From assembly GCF_001429605.1 (NCBI RefSeq), contig NZ_LMSS01000001.1, positions 309,469-373,468 on the forward strand: a DNA stretch of 64,000 nt, read 5' to 3'. Under the pieces are notes generated by a model, which saw only the letters and a program-made list of their open reading frames with translations, had not been told where the DNA came from and did not search any database. Each line of letters begins with the position of its first letter. The stretch's first letter is position 1. The translations under genes and the position numbers were made by a program. This document shows positions 8,142 to 17,167 of the stretch, in pieces. Origin of the DNA: Phycicoccus sp. Soil802. GTDB lineage: Bacteria > Actinomycetota > Actinomycetes > Actinomycetales > Dermatophilaceae.

Positions 8142-10010
8142 GTGGGAGTGCTCGAGACCATCACCGGCCCGGCCGACCTCAAGGCGCTGACGCCTGCCCA
8201 GCTGCCCGGGCTGGCCCAGGAGATCCGTGACTTCCTCGTCGAGTCCGTCTCCAAGACCGGCGGCCACCTCGGCCCCAACCTCGGGGTCGTCGAGCTGACC
8301 ATCGCGCTGCACCGCGTCTTCGACAGCCCCCGGGACGCCATCGTCTTCGACACCGGCCACCAGTCCTACGTGCACAAGCTGCTCACCGGCCGGCACGACT
8401 TCAGCCAGCTCAAGAAGCAGGGCGGCCTGTCGGGCTACCCGAGCCGGGCCGAGTCCGAGCACGACGTGGTCGAGAACTCCCACGCCTCCACCGCCCTGTC
8501 CTGGGCCGACGGCATCGCCAAGGCCCGGCGACTGCGCGGCGAGAAGGGCCGGCACACCGTCGCGGTCATCGGCGACGGCGCACTCACCGGGGGCATGGCC
8601 TGGGAGGCGATCAACAACATCGCCGCCGACAAGGACCTGCCCCTGACCATCGTGGTCAACGACAACGAGCGGTCCTACGCCCCGACCATCGGCGGCCTGG
8701 CCGACCACCTCGCGACCCTGCGCACCACCCGTGGCTACGAACGCTTCCTCGACTGGGGCAAGAACACCCTGAGCCGGACCCCCGTGGTCGGCGGAGCGAT
8801 GTACGAGACGCTGCACGGGGTGAAGAAGGGCATCAAGGACATCGTCGCGCCGCAGGGCATGTTCGAGGACCTCGGCCTGAAGTACCTCGGCCCGGTCGAC
8901 GGCCACGACGAGCAGGCGGTCGAGGCGGCGCTGCGTCGCGCCAGGGCGTTCGGCGGGCCCGTGCTCGTCCACGTCATCACCGAGAAGGGCCGCGGCTACG
9001 ACCCCGCCCGGCGGCACCAGGGCGACCAGTGGCACGCCATCGGCAAGTTCAACCCCGAGACCGGGCTGCCGTTCGAGGTGAGCGGCCGGATCTGGACCGA
9101 CGAGTTCAACGACGAGATGGTCGCGATCGGCCGCGAGCGCGAGGACGTCGTCGCCCTCACCGCGGCGATGCTCATCCCGGTCGGCCTCGACGGCTTCGCC
9201 GCCGCGTACCCCGACCGCGTCTTCGACGTCGGGATCGCCGAGCAGCACGCCGTCACCATGGCCAGCGGCCTGGCCTATGCCGGCCTGCATCCGGTCGTCG
9301 CGGTCTACGCCACCTTCCTCAACCGGGCCTTCGACCAGCTGCTGATGGACTGCGCGCTGCACAAGGCGGGCGTCACCTTCGTCCTCGACCGGGCCGGCGT
9401 CACGGGGAGCGACGGTGCCTCGCACAACGGCATGTGGGACATGACGATCGCCTCGGTCGTCCCCGGCCTGCGGCTGGCCGCGCCCCGCGACGGCGACCAG
9501 GTCAAGCGCCAGCTGCGCGAGGCCATCGACGTCACCGACGGGCCGACCGTGATCCGCTTCCCCAAGGGTGATGTCGGGCCGGCCGTCGACGCCATCCGCC
9601 AGGACGGGGTCGTCGACGTGCTCCACGAGACCTCGACGGACCGGTGCGACCTGCTCCTCGTCGGGGTCGGTGCCTTCGCTGCCATGGCCGTCGACATCGC
9701 GGGCAAGCTCGAGGCGCAGGGACACTCGGTCACCGCCGTCGACCCGCGCTGGGTGCTGCCGGTCAGCGACGACCTCGTCGCGATGGCTCGCCGTGCAGGT
9801 GCCGTCGCCGTGGTCGAGGACAACCTCGTCAGCGGGGGAGTCGGCGCCGCCGTGACCCTGGCCCTGCGCGAGGCCGAGGTCGACGTACCGGTGCACGTGC
9901 ACGGCATACCGAAGCGGTTCCTCGACCACGCGTCGCGGGGACAGGTGCTCGAGGAGGTCGGCCTCACCGCGGACGCGGTGGCTACCTCGTTGGCGACCCG
10001 CCTGCGCTGA
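8142..10010 (+). CDS. dxs: 1-deoxy-D-xylulose-5-phosphate synthase
   Basis: 622-residue cytoplasmic TPP enzyme that condenses pyruvate and glyceraldehyde-3-phosphate, the first step of the MEP isoprenoid pathway (also feeding thiamine and pyridoxal synthesis). Family landmarks: [20 protein letters not shown] near the N-terminus; the TPP/Mg site [16 protein letters not shown]; the transketolase central domain with [18 protein letters not shown], including the catalytic Glu; and a C-terminal transketolase domain. GTG 8142 is favoured by GGAAGGA (8127-8133) at 8-nt spacing; GTG 8148 is possible and a more upstream ATG 8118 is unlikely. Its 3' end overlaps the convergent PucR gene by 29 bp. Confidence 0.96.
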   Translation: MGVLETITGPADLKALTPAQLPGLAQEIRDFLVESVSKTGGHLGPNLGVVELTIALHRVFDSPRDAIVFDTGHQSYVHKLLTGRHDFSQLKKQGGLSGYPSRAESEHDVVENSHASTALSWADGIAKARRLRGEKGRHTVAVIGDGALTGGMAWEAINNIAADKDLPLTIVVNDNERSYAPTIGGLADHLATLRTTRGYERFLDWGKNTLSRTPVVGGAMYETLHGVKKGIKDIVAPQGMFEDLGLKYLGPVDGHDEQAVEAALRRARAFGGPVLVHVITEKGRGYDPARRHQGDQWHAIGKFNPETGLPFEVSGRIWTDEFNDEMVAIGREREDVVALTAAMLIPVGLDGFAAAYPDRVFDVGIAEQHAVTMASGLAYAGLHPVVAVYATFLNRAFDQLLMDCALHKAGVTFVLDRAGVTGSDGASHNGMWDMTIASVVPGLRLAAPRDGDQVKRQLREAIDVTDGPTVIRFPKGDVGPAVDAIRQDGVVDVLHETSTDRCDLLLVGVGAFAAMAVDIAGKLEAQGHSVTAVDPRWVLPVSDDLVAMARRAGAVAVVEDNLVSGGVGAAVTLALREAEVDVPVHVHGIPKRFLDHASRGQVLEEVGLTADAVATSLATRLR

Positions 10011-11868
10011 GCCTGTTCACCTGCAGGCGCATCAGGCGCAGCGCGAGCTGGAGCTCGAGCGCGTCGTCGGGGCGCTGCCAGTGCGGTCCGAGGAGCGCGG
10101 AGATCCGCTCCAGTCGCTGGCTCACGGTGTTGACGTGGACGTGCAGGTCGGTGGCCGCGTGCCGGGGGCTGCCGCCGGCGTCGAAGTAGGCCTGGAGGGT
10201 CTTGACCAGCTCGGAGCCGCGGCGGGCGTCGTAGTCGAGCAGGGGACCCAGGTGCTGGGCGACGTACCCGCTGACGTCGGGTGCCGACCCGACGACCAGA
10301 CCCGCGAAACCGAGGTGGCCCGCGCTGGCTCCGGTGCCTGCCAACCCGAGCGACACGAGCGCGGAGACCGTGCGGACGGCTTCGCGCCACACGGCCGGCA
10401 GGTCGGCGCCGAGGGTGGTCGGACCGGCCGCGCCGACGGTCACGGTGGCGAGCCGACTGAGCCGGCGGGCCAGCTCGGCAGCGGCTTCGTGCGGGTCCTG
10501 CGAGGGCAGCAGCGCGACCACGTGGCCGTCGTGCTCACCGACGACCGAGCCCTGCCCGGCTGCGGCGTGGGCGGCGAGGAGCAGGGTGCGGCGCGGGGTG
10601 TCCGGGTCGGCGTGGGCGACCAGCACGGCGTGAGGAGCGGTGGGGTCGATGCCCTGCGCCCGCGCCCGCGTGGCCAGCGACGTCGGGTCGCCGCGACCGC
10701 TGACCAGGTCGGCCACGAGGTCGGTGCGGACCCGTTGCTCGGCCTCGGCGGCGGTGCGTTCGAAGAGCAGCACGAGCGCCGTCACCACCGACGCCCGCTC
10801 GACGGTGCGCCGGTCGGCGTCGTCGAGGATGCCCACGCCCCCGAGGACGAGGGTGCCGAGGGGGGTCTGGGGGGCCTTCACGCCGATCGCCCACTGGTCC
10901 GTGCCGGGGTCGTGGGCGAGCCGTCCGGTGCTGTCCGTCTCGCGGACGGCGCGCGACCGGGCCAGCACACCGGCGTTGCCGTCGTCCGGCAGCGGGGCCG
11001 ACCCGTGGGTGCTGAGCAGCTCGCCCTCCGAGCTCAACAGCACCACCCAGCCCCCGAGCAGGTCGCCCAGTGCCTTGGTGATGTCGTCGACCCCTCCACC
11101 GGCGAGGACCAGCTCGGCGAACCGGTCGTGGGCAGCGGCGGCGCGCTCCACCCCGGCCGTGTGGCGTCGGACCTCTTCGGCGCTGCGGGTCTGCACGATC
11201 GACACGGCGGCCAGCGCCGCGAGCGAGCCCAGCAGGGCCACCTGGTCGGGGGAGAAGGGGCGCGGGGAGCGGTTGGCCGCGAACAGCACGCCCACGAACT
11301 CGTCCTCGACGAGCAGCGGCGTGCCGCAGATCGACACCAGGCCCTCGTCCCCGACGGCGCTGTCGATGGTGCCGGTGTGCTGGAAGCGGTGGTCGTGGAG
11401 GTAGTCGGCGCTCCAGTAGGGCTTGCGCGTCGAGGCCACGAGCCCGCCCAGGCCGTCGCCGAGCGACAGCCGCACCTCCTGGAACTCGGCGCTCACCGAG
11501 CCGTCGGTCGCGCGCATGAAGGTGTCGCCCGCCTCGGGGTCGAACAGCGTCAGGTAGGCGACGTCCGTCCCCAGCAGCGCCCTGGCCCGGCGGACGATCG
11601 CCTCGAGGATGCCGCTGGGGTCACGCATCGCAGCCAGGTCACGAGCCGTCTCGACGAGGCCGGTGAGCTCGGCCTCCCGGCGACGCCGCGAGTCGAACGC
11701 CGCGCGCACCCGCAGCGCCAGGTCGCGGGCCTCGTCGGCGGCCTGGGCCGCAGCGGCGTCGTCGGTCGCGGCGGAGCCGGGCACCACCGCCTCGAGCTCG
11801 GCCGCCGGAGCACCCTGCGCGAGCAGGCGCAGCAGCGTCATCGCGGGGGAGTCGTCGTGGGCGTCCAT
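9982..11868 (-). CDS. GAF-domain, PucR/CdaR-type helix-turn-helix regulator
   Basis: 628 residues. A coiled-looking N-terminus is followed by a GAF sensor domain (about 70-230; [20 protein letters not shown] onward), a central GGDEF-like/CdaR region and a C-terminal PucR-type HTH at about 555-610 ([18 protein letters not shown], then [17 protein letters not shown]). It lies 28 bp downstream of a 3-hydroxybutyrate dehydrogenase gene in the same direction and is probably co-transcribed, so it likely controls ketone-body or acyl metabolism (inference). A TAGGAT -10-like box sits 8 nt before the ATG, so it could also be transcribed alone as a leaderless message. Its last codons overlap the end of dxs on the other strand. 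Confidence 0.88.
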   Translation of the reverse strand: MDAHDDSPAMTLLRLLAQGAPAAELEAVVPGSAATDDAAAAQAADEARDLALRVRAAFDSRRRREAELTGLVETARDLAAMRDPSGILEAIVRRARALLGTDVAYLTLFDPEAGDTFMRATDGSVSAEFQEVRLSLGDGLGGLVASTRKPYWSADYLHDHRFQHTGTIDSAVGDEGLVSICGTPLLVEDEFVGVLFAANRSPRPFSPDQVALLGSLAALAAVSIVQTRSAEEVRRHTAGVERAAAAHDRFAELVLAGGGVDDITKALGDLLGGWVVLLSSEGELLSTHGSAPLPDDGNAGVLARSRAVRETDSTGRLAHDPGTDQWAIGVKAPQTPLGTLVLGGVGILDDADRRTVERASVVTALVLLFERTAAEAEQRVRTDLVADLVSGRGDPTSLATRARAQGIDPTAPHAVLVAHADPDTPRRTLLLAAHAAAGQGSVVGEHDGHVVALLPSQDPHEAAAELARRLSRLATVTVGAAGPTTLGADLPAVWREAVRTVSALVSLGLAGTGASAGHLGFAGLVVGSAPDVSGYVAQHLGPLLDYDARRGSELVKTLQAYFDAGGSPRHAATDLHVHVNTVSQRLERISALLGPHWQRPDDALELQLALRLMRLQVNRLSAGGSPTR

Positions 11869-11896
11869 CGAGTCGGATCCTAGGCGGCGGACCCGC

Positions 11897-12661
11897 TCAG
11901 TGGGCGGTCCAGCCGCCGTCCATCGAGAACGACGAACCAGACACCGAGTCGGCCGCCGGGCTGCACAGGAACGCCACCAGCTCGGCCACCTCGTCCGGCT
12001 CGACCAGCCGCTTGAGGGCCACCGGCGCCAACATGACCCGGTCGACGACCTCGTCCTCGGAGATGCCGTGGGTGCGGGCCTGGTCGCTGATCTGCTGCTC
12101 GACCAACGGCGTCCGCACGTAGGCCGGGTTCACGCAGTTGCTCGTGACCCCGTGCTCGCCACCCTCGAGCGCGGTCACCTTCGACAGGCCCTCGAGCCCG
12201 TGCTTGGCGGAGACGTAGGCGGCCTTGTAGGCACTGGCCCGCAGCCCGTGGACGCTCGAGACGTTGACGACCCGGCCCCAGCCCTGGTCGTACATGTGGG
12301 GCAGGACGCGTCGGGTCAGCCGGAACGGCGAGGTCAGCATGAGCCGGATGATCAGGTCCCAGGTCTCCACCGGGAACTCGTGCAGCGGGCTGACGTGCTG
12401 GATCCCGGCGTTGTTGACCAGGATGTCGACGGTGCCCGGCAGGGCGTCGACCGCGTCGAGGTCGGCCAGGTCCACCGCGAGGGCCTCGACCGCGCCGACC
12501 CCGTCGAACCGGGAGAGGCCCTCGGCGTCGCGGTCCACGGCATACACGCTCGCTTTGGCGGCGACCAGTCGCTCGACGCACGCGGCCCCGATGCCGCTCG
12601 CGGCCCCGGTCACCAACGCGCTCCGTCCGGACAGGTCGAGCAGCGTCGGCGTCATCGGCAT
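11897..12661 (-). CDS. 3-hydroxybutyrate dehydrogenase-type short-chain dehydrogenase
   Basis: 254-residue classical SDR. It has the NAD-binding TGAASGIG at about 18-25, NNAG at about 87-90, and a catalytic triad of Ser in NVSSVHGLRA and Tyr/Lys in YVSAKHG. The triad context, NNAGIQHVSPLHEFP, and the C-terminal SMDGGWTAH match D-3-hydroxybutyrate dehydrogenases, which interconvert 3-hydroxybutyrate and acetoacetate. ATG 12661 has no Shine-Dalgarno, but TAGTCT lies exactly 6 nt upstream, indicating a leaderless transcript; ATG 12655 is the alternative. It is followed by a GAF/PucR regulator and divergent from another SDR. Confidence 0.88.
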   Translation of the reverse strand: MPMTPTLLDLSGRSALVTGAASGIGAACVERLVAAKASVYAVDRDAEGLSRFDGVGAVEALAVDLADLDAVDALPGTVDILVNNAGIQHVSPLHEFPVETWDLIIRLMLTSPFRLTRRVLPHMYDQGWGRVVNVSSVHGLRASAYKAAYVSAKHGLEGLSKVTALEGGEHGVTSNCVNPAYVRTPLVEQQISDQARTHGISEDEVVDRVMLAPVALKRLVEPDEVAELVAFLCSPAADSVSGSSFSMDGGWTAH

Positions 12662-12667
12662 GCGGCG

Positions 12668-12793
12668 AGACTAGGTGCGGCGCGAGCACCCGAGCATGTG
12701 GTGCCAGCCCACAGTTCGCCGCCGACCTGTGGTGCGTCGGGACCCCCTCGGGCGGGCGCCGTGTGGGGTGGTGTCGGGGGTGGTGCCTAGCGT
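12668..12793. promoter_or_regulatory. Divergent leaderless promoters for the two SDR genes
   Basis: The leftward -10 TAGTCT (complement of 12668-12673) is 6 nt from ATG 12661. The rightward -10 TAGCGT (12788-12793) is 7 nt from ATG 12801. Neither gene has a ribosome-binding site at that spacing. The 138 bp between the starts contains no further gene. Confidence 0.6.
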
Positions 12794-12800
12794 CGTGGCC

Positions 12801-13553
12801 ATGGACCTGGAGGAGAGCACGGTCGTGGTCACCGGGGGCGCGACGGGGTTGGGCGAGCACCTGGTGCGGTCGTTCGCCGACTGCGGCGCCCGCGTGGTCA
12901 TCGCCGACCGCGACGCGGCGGCGGCCCAGCTGCTCGCCCGTTCGGTCCGCGAGCGTGGCGGGTCGGCCAGCGCCTGCCGGTGCGACGTCACCGTGGAGCG
13001 TGACCTGCAGGCGCTCCTGGCCCTGGCTGGGGACTTCGGCGGTGTCGACGTCCTGGTCAACAACGCGGGTGGCTGGGGGGCAGCGGCCCACCAGTACCCG
13101 GACGCAGCGTTCGAGGAGTGGAGCCAGGTCCTCGACCTCAACCTGCGGGCTCCGATGCGCCTGCTCCAGCTCAGTCTGGACGGGATGCGCCGGCGCCGCC
13201 GGGGCGCCGTCGTCAATGTGGCCTCCAGCGCGGGGGTGGCGTCGTCCGCCTACGGCAGCCCTCCGTATGCCGTGGCGAAGGCCGGCCTCATCCGCCTCAC
13301 TACCGCGCTGGCCGGGTTGCAGGCCGAGGGGGTCCGGGTCACCTGTGTCGTGCCGGGGTGGATCGGGCTACCGAGGGCACACACGGAGCGAGCGGCTCTC
13401 GACCCTGCCGAGCAGGCCACCGTGCCCGCGCTGGTGCCGCCGCACCTGGTCGCCGGCGAGGTCGTGCGCCTCGTCCGGGAGGACGTCACGGCCGGCACCG
13501 TGGTCGAGCTGCTCGACGGCACCGCGCGCAGGGTGCTCCCACCCGCGCAGTGA
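12801..13553 (+). CDS. Short-chain dehydrogenase/reductase
   Basis: 250 residues. The Rossmann motif TGGATGLGEHL is at about 14-24, NNAGG at about 88-92, the catalytic Ser in ASSAGVASSAYG and Tyr/Lys in YAVAKAG, so the SDR triad is complete. Substrate unknown: the C-terminus (VPGWIGLPRAHTER, then TVVELLDGTARRVLP) is not diagnostic, although short 3-oxoacyl-reductase-like functions are plausible. ATG 12801 is chosen because TAGCGT lies 7 nt upstream (leaderless), the protein then begins just before the first beta strand, and the frame upstream lacks conserved sequence. It ends at a strong hairpin. Confidence 0.85.
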   Translation: MDLEESTVVVTGGATGLGEHLVRSFADCGARVVIADRDAAAAQLLARSVRERGGSASACRCDVTVERDLQALLALAGDFGGVDVLVNNAGGWGAAAHQYPDAAFEEWSQVLDLNLRAPMRLLQLSLDGMRRRRRGAVVNVASSAGVASSAYGSPPYAVAKAGLIRLTTALAGLQAEGVRVTCVVPGWIGLPRAHTERAALDPAEQATVPALVPPHLVAGEVVRLVREDVTAGTVVELLDGTARRVLPPAQ

Positions 13554-13567
13554 CCCACTGACCTGCC

Positions 13568-13605
13568 GGTGGCCGGCACACCGTCGCTTCGGTGTGCCGG
13601 CCACC
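13568..13605. terminator. Perfect 16-bp hairpin between convergent SDR and fadB genes
   Basis: Arms 13568-13583 (GGTGGCCGGCACACCG) and 13590-13605 pair perfectly around a 6-nt loop. Lying 14 bp after the rightward stop and 21 bp after the leftward stop, it can serve both strands. Confidence 0.8.
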
Positions 13606-13626
13606 AGCCCTTGCTGGGACCCGCGC

Positions 13627-15774
13627 CTAGGCGGGGACGCTCGCGGCGCCCGGCGGCAGGAAGCGCCGCCCGGTCACCTTCTCGGCCACGCCTGCACGGT
13701 CGAGCAGGGGAGTGAGGCCGCCGTTCCAGAACTGGAACCCGGCACCGGTGATCATGGCCAGGTCGAGGTCCATCGGCGCAGCGACCACGCCCTCGTCGAG
13801 CATCCGGCGCGCCTCGTCGGCGAGCACGCCCAGCACCCGCTCACGGACCTCCTCGGTGGACAGCACCACCGGGTCGGCCGGCTTGTCGAAGAGCGCCTCG
13901 ACCTCGGGGTCGACGACCGGCTTGCCCTCGGGCCAGGTGTAGATGGCCGACTTCTTCGCCGCCACGACCTTGCGCAGGTTCTCGGAGACGTAGAAGCGGT
14001 CGGGGAACGCCTTGGCCAGGGTCTCGTTGTTGTGCAACGCGATGGCCGGACCGACCAGGCCGAGGAGGATGAACGGCGGCATCGGGGCGAGCCCCGCGAA
14101 GGCCCGGTCGGCGACCTCGATCGGGGTGCCCTCGTCGACCACCTTGGCGACCTCGCCCATGAACCGGCCGAGCAGTCGGTTCACGATGAAGGACGGGCTG
14201 TCCTTGACGAGGATGGTCGTCTTCTTCAGGCCCTTGCCGGTGGCGAACGCCGTGGCCAGGGTGGCGTCGTCGGTCTGCTCGCCCTTGATGATCTCGAGCA
14301 GCGGCATGACGGCGACCGGGTTGAAGAAGTGGAACCCGACGACCCGCTCGGGATGGGTCAGCCCGGAGGCCATCTCGGTGATCGACAGCGACGAGGTGTT
14401 GGTCGCGAGGACGCACTCGGGGCTGACGATCGCCTCGACCTCGGACCACACCTGCTGCTTGACCGACATCTCCTCGAAGACCGCCTCGATGACGAAGTCG
14501 GCGTCCGCGAAGCCGTCCTTGGACGTCGCGCCGGTGACCAGGCCCTTGAGCCGGTTGGCTTTGTCGGAGCTGACCCGCTTCTTGCCGAGCAGCTTGTCGA
14601 CCTCGCCGTGCACGTAGCCCACGCCCTTGGCGACCCGCTCCTCGTCGAGGTCGGTCATGACCACCGGCACCTCGAGCCGCTGGGCGAACAGCAGGGCGAG
14701 CTGGCTCGCCATGAGTCCGGCGCCCACGATGCCGACCTTGGTGACCTTGCGGGCCAGCGCCTTGTCGGGCGCGCCGGCCGGGCGCTTGGCGCGACGCTGC
14801 ACGAGGTCGAACGAGTACAGCCCGGCCCGCAGCTCGTCACCCATGACGAGGTCCGCGAGCGCCTCGTCCTCGGCCGCGAAGGCCTCGTCGCGGGTGGCGG
14901 TGCGCGCCTGGCCGACGAGCTGCAGCGCGCGGTAGGGCGCGGGGGCCTGGCCACCGGTCTTGAGGTCGACCAGGCCCTTGGCGGCCTTGATGGCTGCAGT
15001 CCACTCGGCCTCGTCCCTCGAGACCGCGGGCCGCTCGACCGCAGTCTGCCCGGTCAGGACCGAGGCTGCCCAGAGCAGCGACTCCTCGAGGAAGTCGGCC
15101 GGCTCGAGCAGGACGTCGGCAAGGCCCAGCTCGAAGGCCTGCGGACCCTTGAGCATGCGGTTCATGTTCATCGGGTTCTCGATGATGACCTTGAGGGCGT
15201 TCGCCGGGCCGACCAGGTTGGGCAGCAGGTAGCAGCCGCCCCAGCCGGGGACCAGGCCGAGGAAGGTCTCCGGCAGCGCGAGCGCGGGCACCCCGGCCGA
15301 GATGGTGCGGTAGTCGGCGGACAGCGCGATCTCCACGCCACCACCCATGGCCGCACCGTTGACGAACGCGAAGGTCGGCACGGGCAGGTCCATGATCGCC
15401 GCGAAGGCAGAGTGTCCCGCGCGAGCCACCTCGAGCGCCTGCTCGCGGTCCGCGGCCTGCGAGACCGCCTTGAGGTCGGCGCCGACGGCGAAGATGAACG
15501 GCTTGCCGGTGATGCCGACGGCCTGGATCTCGCCCGCCTCGGCGCGCGCCTGCAGGGCGTCCACCGTGGCCTTGAGGCCGGCGATGGTCTGCGGGCCGAA
15601 GGTGTTGGGCTTGGTGTGGTCGAAACCGTTGTCCAGCGTGACCAGGGCCAGCGTGCCGGCCTTGCCGGGGAGGGTGACGTCGCGCACCGGGGTGTGCGTC
15701 ACGACCTCCTCGAACGCGGGGGCGGTGGTCGTGGCGGTATTCGTCGTGGCGGTGTTCGTCGTGGCGTCGCTCAT
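13627..15774 (-). CDS. FadB-type enoyl-CoA hydratase / 3-hydroxyacyl-CoA dehydrogenase
   Basis: 715-residue two-activity beta-oxidation protein. The N-terminal crotonase domain (about 20-280) includes FAVGADLKAV and GAAMGGGVEIALSADYR, with the oxyanion-hole glycines. A Rossmann 3-hydroxyacyl-CoA dehydrogenase domain begins around VGIVGAGLMASQLALLFA, with VIEAVFEEMSVK and TNTSSLSITEMA, then C-terminal dehydrogenase repeats (GFHFFNPVAVMPLLEI, VKDSPSFIVNR). It hydrates trans-2-enoyl-CoA and oxidises the product with NAD. ATG 15774 overlaps the thiolase stop as ATGA. A small in-frame ACC/GCC repeat gives an ATTNTATTNTATTT N-terminus. Confidence 0.93.
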   Translation of the reverse strand: MSDATTNTATTNTATTTAPAFEEVVTHTPVRDVTLPGKAGTLALVTLDNGFDHTKPNTFGPQTIAGLKATVDALQARAEAGEIQAVGITGKPFIFAVGADLKAVSQAADREQALEVARAGHSAFAAIMDLPVPTFAFVNGAAMGGGVEIALSADYRTISAGVPALALPETFLGLVPGWGGCYLLPNLVGPANALKVIIENPMNMNRMLKGPQAFELGLADVLLEPADFLEESLLWAASVLTGQTAVERPAVSRDEAEWTAAIKAAKGLVDLKTGGQAPAPYRALQLVGQARTATRDEAFAAEDEALADLVMGDELRAGLYSFDLVQRRAKRPAGAPDKALARKVTKVGIVGAGLMASQLALLFAQRLEVPVVMTDLDEERVAKGVGYVHGEVDKLLGKKRVSSDKANRLKGLVTGATSKDGFADADFVIEAVFEEMSVKQQVWSEVEAIVSPECVLATNTSSLSITEMASGLTHPERVVGFHFFNPVAVMPLLEIIKGEQTDDATLATAFATGKGLKKTTILVKDSPSFIVNRLLGRFMGEVAKVVDEGTPIEVADRAFAGLAPMPPFILLGLVGPAIALHNNETLAKAFPDRFYVSENLRKVVAAKKSAIYTWPEGKPVVDPEVEALFDKPADPVVLSTEEVRERVLGVLADEARRMLDEGVVAAPMDLDLAMITGAGFQFWNGGLTPLLDRAGVAEKVTGRRFLPPGAASVPA

Positions 15775-16988
15775 GCCGCGACCTCCTTGCCGTAGTCGGC
15801 GTGGTGGGGGTTCTCCCAGATCACGGCGGCACCCATCCCGATCCCGATGCACATGGCGGTCAGGCCGAAGCGCACCTCCGGGTGCTCCTCGAACTGGCGG
15901 GCCAGCTGGGTCATCAGCCGCACGCCGGACGACGCGAGCGGGTGGCCGATGGCGATCGCGCCGCCGTACTGGTTGACGCGGGGGTCGTCGTCGGCGATGT
16001 CGAAGTGCTCGAGGAAGGCGAGCACCTGCACCGCGAACGCCTCGTTCAGCTCGAACAGGCCGATGTCCTCGATCGACAGGCCGGCCTTGGCCAGGGCCTT
16101 CTCGGTGGCGGGGACGGGACCGATGCCCATCACCTCTGGCTCGACACCCACGAAGGCGAAGTCGACGAGCCGCATCTTCGCCGGCAGGCCGAGCTCGCGG
16201 GCCGCCGTCTCCGACGCCAGGATGCACGCGGTGGCACCGTCGTTGAGCCCGGCTGAGTTGCCGGCGCTGACGTTGCCGTGCGGGCGGAACGGCGTCTTGA
16301 GCGTGGCGAGGTCCGCCACCGTGGTGCCCGGGCGCGGCGGCTCGTCCTGGGTGGCCAGACCGTAGCCGAGCTCCTGGTGACGGGTGGCGACAGGCACGAG
16401 GTCGGGCTGGATCTGCTCGTTGGCGTAGGCCTTGGCGAGCTTGTCCTGCGACCCCACGGCATACGCGTCGCTGCGGTCCTTGGTGATCGACGGGTAGCGG
16501 TCGTGCAGGTTCTCCGCCGTCGAGCCCATGACCAGGGCGGACGGGTCGACCAGCTTCTCCGCGACGATCCGCGGGTTGGGGTCGACGCCCTCACCCATGG
16601 GGTGGCGGCCCATGTGCTCGACGCCACCGGCGATGGCGATGTCGATGGAGCCGAACGCGATCGAGCTCGCGGTGGTCGTCACGGCGGTCATCGCGCCGGC
16701 GCACATCCGGTCGACCGAGTAGCCGGGGGTGGTCTTGGGCAGGCCCGACAAGAGGGCGGCCATGCGGCCGAGGGTGAGCCCCTGGTCGCCGATCTGCGTG
16801 GTGGCGGCGATGGCCACCTCCTCGACGCGCTCCGGGGGGAGCTCGGGGTGACGGCGCATCAGCTCGCGGATGCAGCGGATGACGAGGTCGTCGGCGCGCG
16901 TCTGGGCGTACATGCCCTTGTCGCCGGCCTTGCCGAACGGTGTCCGGACACCGTCGACGAACACGACCTCATGAAGGGTGCGGGGCAC
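15771..16988 (-). CDS. FadA-type acetyl-CoA C-acyltransferase (3-ketoacyl-CoA thiolase)
   Basis: 405 residues, catalysing thiolytic cleavage of 3-ketoacyl-CoA, the last step of the beta-oxidation cycle whose middle steps are encoded by the overlapping downstream gene. Landmarks: the acylated active-site Cys in YSVDRMCAGAMTAV; GGVEHMGRHPMGEG; NAGNSAGLNDGA-type sequence (SAGNSAGLNDGA); NEAFAVQVLAF; the GAIAIGHPLASSG His motif; and a second cysteine in LTAMCIGIGMGAAV. GTG 16988 follows GGGAGG. First gene of a two-gene fatty-acid operon. Confidence 0.95.
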   Translation of the reverse strand: MPRTLHEVVFVDGVRTPFGKAGDKGMYAQTRADDLVIRCIRELMRRHPELPPERVEEVAIAATTQIGDQGLTLGRMAALLSGLPKTTPGYSVDRMCAGAMTAVTTTASSIAFGSIDIAIAGGVEHMGRHPMGEGVDPNPRIVAEKLVDPSALVMGSTAENLHDRYPSITKDRSDAYAVGSQDKLAKAYANEQIQPDLVPVATRHQELGYGLATQDEPPRPGTTVADLATLKTPFRPHGNVSAGNSAGLNDGATACILASETAARELGLPAKMRLVDFAFVGVEPEVMGIGPVPATEKALAKAGLSIEDIGLFELNEAFAVQVLAFLEHFDIADDDPRVNQYGGAIAIGHPLASSGVRLMTQLARQFEEHPEVRFGLTAMCIGIGMGAAVIWENPHHADYGKEVAA

Positions 16989-17049
16989 GGGTGGCCTCCC
17001 TGGGTATGTGGATCAAGCTCGGGGTGGTGGTCCACCGGTGTGCCGGTGG

Positions 17050-17090
17050 GTTACCCGCTCGATGCTACTCCGCGGTAACAAGCGGGTCAC
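17050..17090. promoter_or_regulatory. Inverted repeats upstream of fadA, possible operator
   Basis: Nested dyads: GTTACCCGCT (17050-17059) with AGCGGGTCAC (17081-17090), and GTTACC (17050-17055) with GGTAAC (17074-17079). They lie 62-102 bp upstream of the thiolase start, where a TetR/FadR-type repressor of beta-oxidation genes could bind. No regulator gene is adjacent. Confidence 0.35.
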
Positions 17091-17167
17091 CGGACCTCGC
17101 GAGTGAGAGCCGTCACCCATGCAGGTATCTCTCCGATTGGAACGAAACCTGCACCGCGGGGACCCGG

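Noticed and set aside
12763-15795. Very long rightward open frame of about 1,010 codons
   Set aside because: It runs through the SDR in a wrong frame and antisense to fadB. Its translation is Arg/Gly/Asp-rich with no family content, a normal by-product of high GC.
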